From assembly GCA_020442425.1 (NCBI GenBank), contig JAGRKB010000010.1, forward strand, positions 1 to 64,000: 64,000 nucleotides of DNA, read 5' to 3'. Positions 59,253 to 64,000 of the stretch are shown here, piece after piece. The stretch's first letter is position 1, and the number at the start of each line of letters is the position of its first letter. Made by a program: the position numbers and the translations under genes. The notes beneath the pieces are model-generated. The model saw only the letters and a program-made list of their open reading frames with translations, made no database searches and was not told the DNA's origin. The DNA is from Alphaproteobacteria bacterium. GTDB taxonomy: Bacteria; Pseudomonadota; Alphaproteobacteria; Micavibrionales; Micavibrionaceae.

Positions 59253-61421
59253 TCAGGCATTTAGAGAGGATAATTCCAATTCTTCTCCAAAATCAACCCA
59301 TTGGTCAGCCTTGAATTGGAAGCTCAGCTCGCCAGTCAGCCGCGAACGTTCAACCGCACCGGCATAGAGTTGCTTCATTCTGGTCTGCATAGGAGAGCTT
59401 AAAGGCGTGCGGGTGCGCATCACAAGATCAAGGCGAGTATTCTTATCAGAGCTAACGTCACTCCCTTGCAAAAAGCCGTCAATCTGGACATCACCCATGC
59501 GGGAAAGATTCAGGTCAAATAAAAACCGCAAACGCCTTTTCTTGCGAATATCTTCTTCGCTTTGCTCATCACTCATATCTTTATAATAAAGAGGAACCTT
59601 ATAAATATTCTGATCGGCGACAAATGGGAGGTAAACCCCACGCCAATCACCTCCCACACTGACTGCCATTTCCTGCCGCCCCAATCGGGTTAGCTCACCG
59701 GTAATTGTATCCATCAAAGAACGCCCGCGCGACGTTTGACGCAGCAAATCCAGCGCAGTGGCAGGCATAAAACTCTCGAGATCGCCTCCGCGAAAAACAC
59801 TGAGAAACAGACTGGCCAACGCGCCAAGATTGGCAGGATGCGCAGGAGAGGGGAGCATATTGCTAAAAGCCGCAGCCGCTTGCGTACCTGAAGCTGCCGC
59901 ACTGCCCGATTGCAGTTGCTGCATCTTTAGATAATCAAGGAGATCCTGCAATTGCCCCCACACGGGGTTTTTCGGCGCGCTCATTTGATCCGTTAAATCA
60001 GTTCGTAACGCCAAAAACAATCGGGGAAGCTCTTGGTCGGCATCGATGCCAGTCTCACCGGATACAAGAAGATTCTGAGCGTGAAACTGCATAACATAGT
60101 GCTGCGTTGCTCCGGTTCCGGGAGAAAACATGGCCAAAACAGGCAGGTTTTGAGATGTTTGCCCAACAACCTGAGCAATGCTGGTGAATCCTGCCCCATT
60201 TTGCGGTGCATTTTGTATTTGGGATGGCGTATGGCTGATAAAAAACTGTGTCTTTAGCTCGCCGCCCTCGGAAGATAAAGGCAAAGAGTTGAGAGAGGGG
60301 ATTTGCAAAGGTAATGCCCCACTTTGAAGCGCCGAGGGTAACGCTGCCGTTCCAGATTGGGCCGCAACCGAGGACGAAGCCTTCGGTAGGAAACTGGAGG
60401 CCAAAACATCACCGCTGAAGGATAAAGGCGAGGGGGGCCGCCCCCCAGCTAATGACGCCGCAGAGGGCGATGGCGATAAAAAATGCGAGGCTAAAATCTG
60501 GGCATCTACGGCCATAGTCGGATTAAAACGCGCAACAGCTTGCGTCAATTTTGCCGCGTCATTACTCAAAAAACCTTGGATAAATTGGTTAGTGAGTCCA
60601 GACCCTTGCAGAATTTTGTTTATATTTTGAATTAATGGCAAAGACACGTCTTTTGCAACACCAGCCAATAAAGTCGGAACATCAATTTGAGAGAGCAATC
60701 CCGCAATACTTCCACGCAAGGCCAAAGTATTTTCATCCTGATGGGAAGAAGAAAGTGCGCCATAAACCCCAACCAATCCCGAAACTATGTCAAGCGAGGG
60801 GAGCGCGGCTCGCAAATTTTGAACTCCCCCCAAAACAGTTTCCTCTAAGGCAGCAGGAGGAATAGGGGTTAATCGCACATACTGCCCAATCTCCAGATTG
60901 CCCTTGGCAATCGGGATCGCGCCTTGTGTATCTGCCAAGGCAGAAGACCGCGAGTTTAAAACATTTTCCATCGTGCGCGGATCAATCGGCGCATTTCGAT
61001 CGAGTCGCGCAGCCAAACGCCCGCCTTCTTGAGACAGCGTTTCCGCAAGACGAGATAACTGGGGAGGGGCGCTAGAAGACTCTTTGGTTTGTTCATTGGC
61101 CTGACGAGAATTAGGTGCTGAGTCAGGACGAATATGAGCCTGCTGAGGAGTGCGGCCCGCCGGAATTTCAATTTCGATACGCGCCCCCTTGGGCAGTGAA
61201 CCTCGATCTCTTAAAACCAGCTCGACAATTCCTCGCTCGGTTTCAACCAAAACATTACCCTGCGCGGACTGCCCCGAAACTTCACCGCGCACAGTGACGG
61301 GCGACGAATTATTTTTTAAGGAGGCTGGCAGTTGTATCAATTTCACGGCCACAGCCTGCACAGCTGCTTTTGCGCTTTGCGCAGCCTGTACAGGAGGTAG
61401 AAAGGGCGGACTGGTAGACAT
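59253..61421 (-). CDS. FliK-like flagellar hook-length control-type protein
   Basis: The 722-residue product starts with VQAVAVKLIQLPASLKNNSS and has an OB-like segment (GNVLVETERGIVELVLRDRG), a long low-complexity middle (Ser/Pro/Gln/Leu-rich) and a C-terminal domain with FLFDLNLSRMGDVQIDGFLQ, RLDLVMRTRTPLSSPMQTRM and LTGELSFQFK, which resembles the FliK C-terminal core of alphaproteobacteria. It is downstream of flhF-flhG in the same direction. The window also has a classical FliK at 33804, so this may be a second ruler-type or FliK-related protein. Confidence 0.65.
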   Translation of the reverse strand: MSTSPPFLPPVQAAQSAKAAVQAVAVKLIQLPASLKNNSSPVTVRGEVSGQSAQGNVLVETERGIVELVLRDRGSLPKGARIEIEIPAGRTPQQAHIRPDSAPNSRQANEQTKESSSAPPQLSRLAETLSQEGGRLAARLDRNAPIDPRTMENVLNSRSSALADTQGAIPIAKGNLEIGQYVRLTPIPPAALEETVLGGVQNLRAALPSLDIVSGLVGVYGALSSSHQDENTLALRGSIAGLLSQIDVPTLLAGVAKDVSLPLIQNINKILQGSGLTNQFIQGFLSNDAAKLTQAVARFNPTMAVDAQILASHFLSPSPSAASLAGGRPPSPLSFSGDVLASSFLPKASSSVAAQSGTAALPSALQSGALPLQIPSLNSLPLSSEGGELKTQFFISHTPSQIQNAPQNGAGFTSIAQVVGQTSQNLPVLAMFSPGTGATQHYVMQFHAQNLLVSGETGIDADQELPRLFLALRTDLTDQMSAPKNPVWGQLQDLLDYLKMQQLQSGSAAASGTQAAAAFSNMLPSPAHPANLGALASLFLSVFRGGDLESFMPATALDLLRQTSRGRSLMDTITGELTRLGRQEMAVSVGGDWRGVYLPFVADQNIYKVPLYYKDMSDEQSEEDIRKKRRLRFLFDLNLSRMGDVQIDGFLQGSDVSSDKNTRLDLVMRTRTPLSSPMQTRMKQLYAGAVERSRLTGELSFQFKADQWVDFGEELELSSLNA

Positions 61422-61519
61422 GTCACCAGTATAACAGAAAAGCCTTTACAAACTATACCGAAGAAAAGATACTTCCCTCAGGCAATTACCCAACCTGAGG
61501 GATTCTGGTTTCAAAATTC

Positions 61520-62374
61520 TTACCCGCGACCGGCTCTCATCAAGGCTTTCGCCTCTTCTAGCATAGCCTTATAGGCATATTGAGCAATTTTTTCGATATC
61601 ACCTGCCGCTTCACAGTTTGGAGAACGGGTCAGCAAAGGAGTCTGGTGGCGAATGGTTTCTTTAACCTTCGGATCTTGCCGAACCATGCCTGCCAAAGGA
61701 GGAGATAGGCGCAAGAAATTCTCGCAAGCCTTGAGAAGGGTCTTGTATGTCTTCTCGCCCTCGGCCTTGCTGCTGGCCATGTTGACCACAATAGATACGT
61801 TTTTGGACATACCCGCTGCAGACCCGAGCTTGATAAAGGCATAAGCATCGGTCAAAGAAGTTGGCTCGTCGGTGGAAACCAGTAAAGTGCGGGTCGCACA
61901 GGCCGAGAACATACGAACCGTACGATCAACTCCGGCACCAAGGTCGATAATGATGGCATCATACTCATCGGATAATTCAATAAGCATATCGCGCAACATT
62001 GCCAAACGCTGACTAGGGAGAGCGGACAGAGACGCCTGACCGGAGCGACCGGCAATAATGTCAAACCCTCCATCCTCATAACGTTGAACGACTTTATCCA
62101 AAGACAGGCGGCCACGGATCACATCGTTCAAATCACGCTTGGGCATCAAGCCTAATTGAACATCCACGTTGGCCAATCCCAAATCTCCATCAAAGAGAAG
62201 AACCTTTTTTCCCATCCGGCTCAAGGCATGCGCCAGAGAGATCGAAAAGAATGTTTTGCCGACACCGCCCTTACCGGAAGCAACCGCGAGGATATTCTTT
62301 CCTCTCGGGAAGGCTCCGCCGGAAAGCTCCGTGCCGGAAGATATATTTTGTGCGATTTTGGTATCTGTAGCCAT
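61520..62374 (-). CDS. flhG: MinD-like ATPase FlhG, flagellar number regulator
   Basis: ParA/MinD-family ATPase that limits flagellar number, often by acting on FlhF. The 284-residue product has the deviant Walker A in GKGGVGKTFF, FDGDLGLANVDVQLGLMP, and IIIDLGAGVDRTVR. ATG 62374 has AGGA 8 bases upstream; ATG 62383 would overlap the flhF stop. It lies directly after flhF. Confidence 0.92.
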   Translation of the reverse strand: MATDTKIAQNISSGTELSGGAFPRGKNILAVASGKGGVGKTFFSISLAHALSRMGKKVLLFDGDLGLANVDVQLGLMPKRDLNDVIRGRLSLDKVVQRYEDGGFDIIAGRSGQASLSALPSQRLAMLRDMLIELSDEYDAIIIDLGAGVDRTVRMFSACATRTLLVSTDEPTSLTDAYAFIKLGSAAGMSKNVSIVVNMASSKAEGEKTYKTLLKACENFLRLSPPLAGMVRQDPKVKETIRHQTPLLTRSPNCEAAGDIEKIAQYAYKAMLEEAKALMRAGRG

Positions 62375-62379
62375 TATCG

Positions 62380-63510
62380 TCATCCTGTCGTTTTGTGGCG
62401 TGAATATGAGGAGGTAGAAGAAGTAGAAGAAGTAGAAGAAGTAGACGTAGAAGAGGAACCGTCCGAACGATAGTCAGATTGTGCCGATTTTGTCGGAAAG
62501 AAAAAGGAGGAAAATAGTCGCGGGGTCAAAGGCTCTAATCCTTGAGCAACGCTTGGGGTGGCACTCATATCGGCGAAAGCCAGCCCGCCTTGTTGAGCGG
62601 CGCATAGCAGTCCACCAAGGCGACGAGCAATATCCATGCGTGTAGCAACCATGCGTCTTGCACCAAGCGCGGCAAAAACACGAGCCATCTCGCCCGTTTC
62701 AATAGCGTCACCAGCCGCCGCGACTGTCAAAATAGGCTCTATCCCGCCAACGGCAATCATGCGCGAGAGAGGAGTCATATCATGAGGAGAGAACGGATTG
62801 ATACCAGGTGTATCAATCAGGATTTGATCGACGCGTCCGGATAACTCTCCTAACAAACGACGAAGCTCATCCGCAGATCGTGCCGTCTTCAACTCAATGC
62901 CCAAAAGCTTTGTAAAAGCCTGAAGCTGTTCAACGGCACCGGCTCGAACAACATCGGTTGTGATAACGGCAACAGAAAGATCATCCAGAACAACGCGCGC
63001 GGCTTGCTTGGCAACGGCTAATGTTTTTCCGGCCCCAGGCATCCCGACAAACATCAATGCTTTTTTATAGGCACCCGTAGGAAGGGGCGTAAAGTTAAAC
63101 AAAGAATCCAGCGCCCCGACAAAAGCAACAGACGGCTCATCAACGCTTAACACTTCTGCACAATTTACAATTTGATCCAGAATTTCTTCAGGGACGCTAT
63201 GCGCCAGCATGACATCAATAATGGCTTCCGCGAGGCTTTCATCTTGATCGACTTCTTCATCATATTGAAGCCATTCGTCATCCTCGGCAAAATCCTGATC
63301 CATGCCATGGCTCAGCTCGAAAGCAATCGCTTCGGCGCGGGCACGGGCGGAAGTGGCAGGGAGATCATCTTCAATAGCAGCGGTAACGCGAACGGACTTT
63401 CCGCCGTTCTCTTCACGAGTTGCGATAATTATAGCATCTTCTCCAAGAGCTTCGCGCACTAACTGCATTGCTTCGGTCATAGTTTTTGCATAAAACGACT
63501 TGAGTCGCAT
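62380..63510 (-). CDS. flhF: SRP-type GTPase FlhF, flagellar placement factor
   Basis: Signal-recognition-particle-like GTPase that marks the flagellar pole. The 376-residue product from ATG 63510 starts MRLKSFYAKTMTEAMQLVRE with ALGEDAIIIATREENGG, then has a P-loop GMPGAGKTLAV, VITTDVVRAGAVEQLQAFTK and DTPGINPF in place of the usual DTAGR. The C-terminus is a Ser/Thr repeat tail (STSSTSSTSSTSS) from a 9-bp repeat. The upstream extension to 63615 is unlike the family and rejected. Confidence 0.9.
   Translation of the reverse strand: MRLKSFYAKTMTEAMQLVREALGEDAIIIATREENGGKSVRVTAAIEDDLPATSARARAEAIAFELSHGMDQDFAEDDEWLQYDEEVDQDESLAEAIIDVMLAHSVPEEILDQIVNCAEVLSVDEPSVAFVGALDSLFNFTPLPTGAYKKALMFVGMPGAGKTLAVAKQAARVVLDDLSVAVITTDVVRAGAVEQLQAFTKLLGIELKTARSADELRRLLGELSGRVDQILIDTPGINPFSPHDMTPLSRMIAVGGIEPILTVAAAGDAIETGEMARVFAALGARRMVATRMDIARRLGGLLCAAQQGGLAFADMSATPSVAQGLEPLTPRLFSSFFFPTKSAQSDYRSDGSSSTSTSSTSSTSSTSSYSRHKTTG
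62414..62458 (-). repeat. 9-bp tandem repeats in the flhF C-terminus
   Basis: Three perfect units of GTAGAAGAA (62414-62440, plus strand) and degenerate further units to 62458 encode a Ser/Thr tail in flhF. In-frame expansion or contraction would change tail length. Confidence 0.9.
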
Positions 63511-63679
63511 GGGAGGGTATTCCAGACTGATTCGCTTACAGTATAGACAATCTGCCGATTCCTGACCAGAACAATATGCGAAAAATATAAGAAGGCGCAC
63601 CCTATCTGACCACAAAATAGTTAATTGAATCTTAACAAGGATTTAAGAGTTCCATATATGTCACAAAAATCTAATCATG

Positions 63680-63708
63680 TTGACATAATAAAATACCCAT
63701 GATAGGGT
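63680..63708 (+). promoter_or_regulatory. Candidate promoter of the partial gene at the right edge
   Basis: A perfect TTGACA (63680-63685) and a weak TAGGGT (63703-63708) are separated by 17 bases. The downstream ATG at 63747 has GAGG at 6 bases. Confidence 0.4.
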
Positions 63709-63746
63709 CTTTTGCCATATTAAAACAGACACTATTTGAGGAAAAA

Positions 63747-64000
63747 ATGTTCCCGACCAAAAACATATCGTCCATGCCTGCAGCCGACGCGCTAGAGGCT
63801 TTGGGGGTAATCAACCAAGACATGCCATATACAAGTTATAATGCGGACGATATGGAACGTGTTATGAAAGATGCTTTATCTCATCCTGATGAAGGCGTTG
63901 TGGTCAGAGCACTTGAAATTATTCCCCACACAAATGAAAGAGCGAGGTTTATTGAGGATATCAATCAGCATGCCATGTTTGGAAATCCAATAGAGATAAG
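63747..64000 (+). CDS. Partial CDS of unknown function, continues beyond the window
   Basis: From ATG 63747 (GAGG 6 bases upstream) an open frame of 84 residues runs off the end: MFPTKNISSMPAADALEAL, then MPYTSYNADDMERVMKDAL, VVVRALEIIPHTNERARFIE. No family is recognised from this fragment. It is divergent from flhF. Confidence 0.65.
   Translation, partial: MFPTKNISSMPAADALEALGVINQDMPYTSYNADDMERVMKDALSHPDEGVVVRALEIIPHTNERARFIEDINQHAMFGNPIEI

Noticed and set aside
63511-63615. Upstream extension of flhF
   Set aside because: The added residues are unlike FlhF, which begins MRLKSFYAKT at 63510.
1-64000. tRNA, rRNA and insertion sequences
   Set aside because: I saw no cloverleaf with conserved arms, rRNA segment, or transposase with terminal repeats; a dedicated scan could still find a short RNA.

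Overview
The window is a contiguous stretch of an alphaproteobacterial chromosome of moderate to low GC. The evidence is gene content and order: an scpA-scpB-tatABC block preceded by dgt, a SPOR protein and nagZ; erpA and xthA near dgt; a zinc-poor DksA; DUF2336; and above all the alphaproteobacterial flagellar regulators FlbD, FliX and FlbT with sigma-54 promoters. A Micavibrio- or Rhodospirillales-like lineage would fit, but the sequence alone does not fix the genus.

Layout. 1-2450: two tandem LuxI/FeeM-type acyltransferase genes, the first interrupted by one in-frame TGA. 2469-7117 (minus): a lipoprotein hydrolase, exonuclease III, ErpA, a metallo-beta-lactamase-fold hydrolase and an orphan HExxH protein. 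7231-16595 (plus): dgt, SPOR protein, nagZ, scpA, an amino-acid-type binding protein, scpB, tatABC, zapE and a DUF2336 protein, many with overlapping starts and stops. 16719-22351: accessory genes (a hendecad-repeat secreted protein, an HTH-containing pair with a probable frameshift, a lytic transglycosylase without an obvious signal peptide, and an unknown two-gene unit). 22329-31213 (minus): flhA, flbD, fliN, fliH, fliG and fliF, interrupted by unrelated small genes. 31770-39252: a FlaG-like protein, flbT and a possible flagellin-like partner, then the operon flgI-flgJ-flgN-fliK, then fliX, dksA and a small protein. 39276-42340: a protein with two degenerate GGDEF-like domains, then a cluster of palindromic repeats. 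42341-46071 (minus): flgF-flgG-small membrane protein-flgA-flgH. 46560-54499 (plus): fliL, fliM, a DUF6468 protein, motE, cheY, cheZ and a large TPR protein. 54523-58556: fhlB-like-fliO-fliP (minus) divergent from flgB-flgC-fliE-fliQ-fliR (plus). 58575-63510 (minus): a small ORF, rpsU, a second FliK-like protein, flhG and flhF. A partial gene runs off the right edge.

How it works together. Most of the basal body, rod, rings and export gate of one flagellum is encoded here, with the motor switch (FliG, FliM, FliN), pole placement (FlhF, FlhG), chemotaxis output (CheY, CheZ) and assembly checkpoint (FlbD, FliX, FlbT). Three near-identical sigma-54 promoters (TGGCAYGG-N3-TCGCA type) stand before flgF, flgI and flgB, so the sigma-54 activator FlbD probably controls these units. 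Full-length FlhB, hook and filament genes and the stator pair MotAB are not in the window.

Most of the window is conventional. The points most worth a second look are the single-codon break in the LuxI-like gene, the probable frameshift at 18087-18135, the sigma-54 promoter that contains the start codon of a divergent export gene, the conserved-looking 60-residue membrane protein between flgG and flgA, the tandem degenerate GGDEF protein, and the mosaic of palindromic repeats at 41743-42205.
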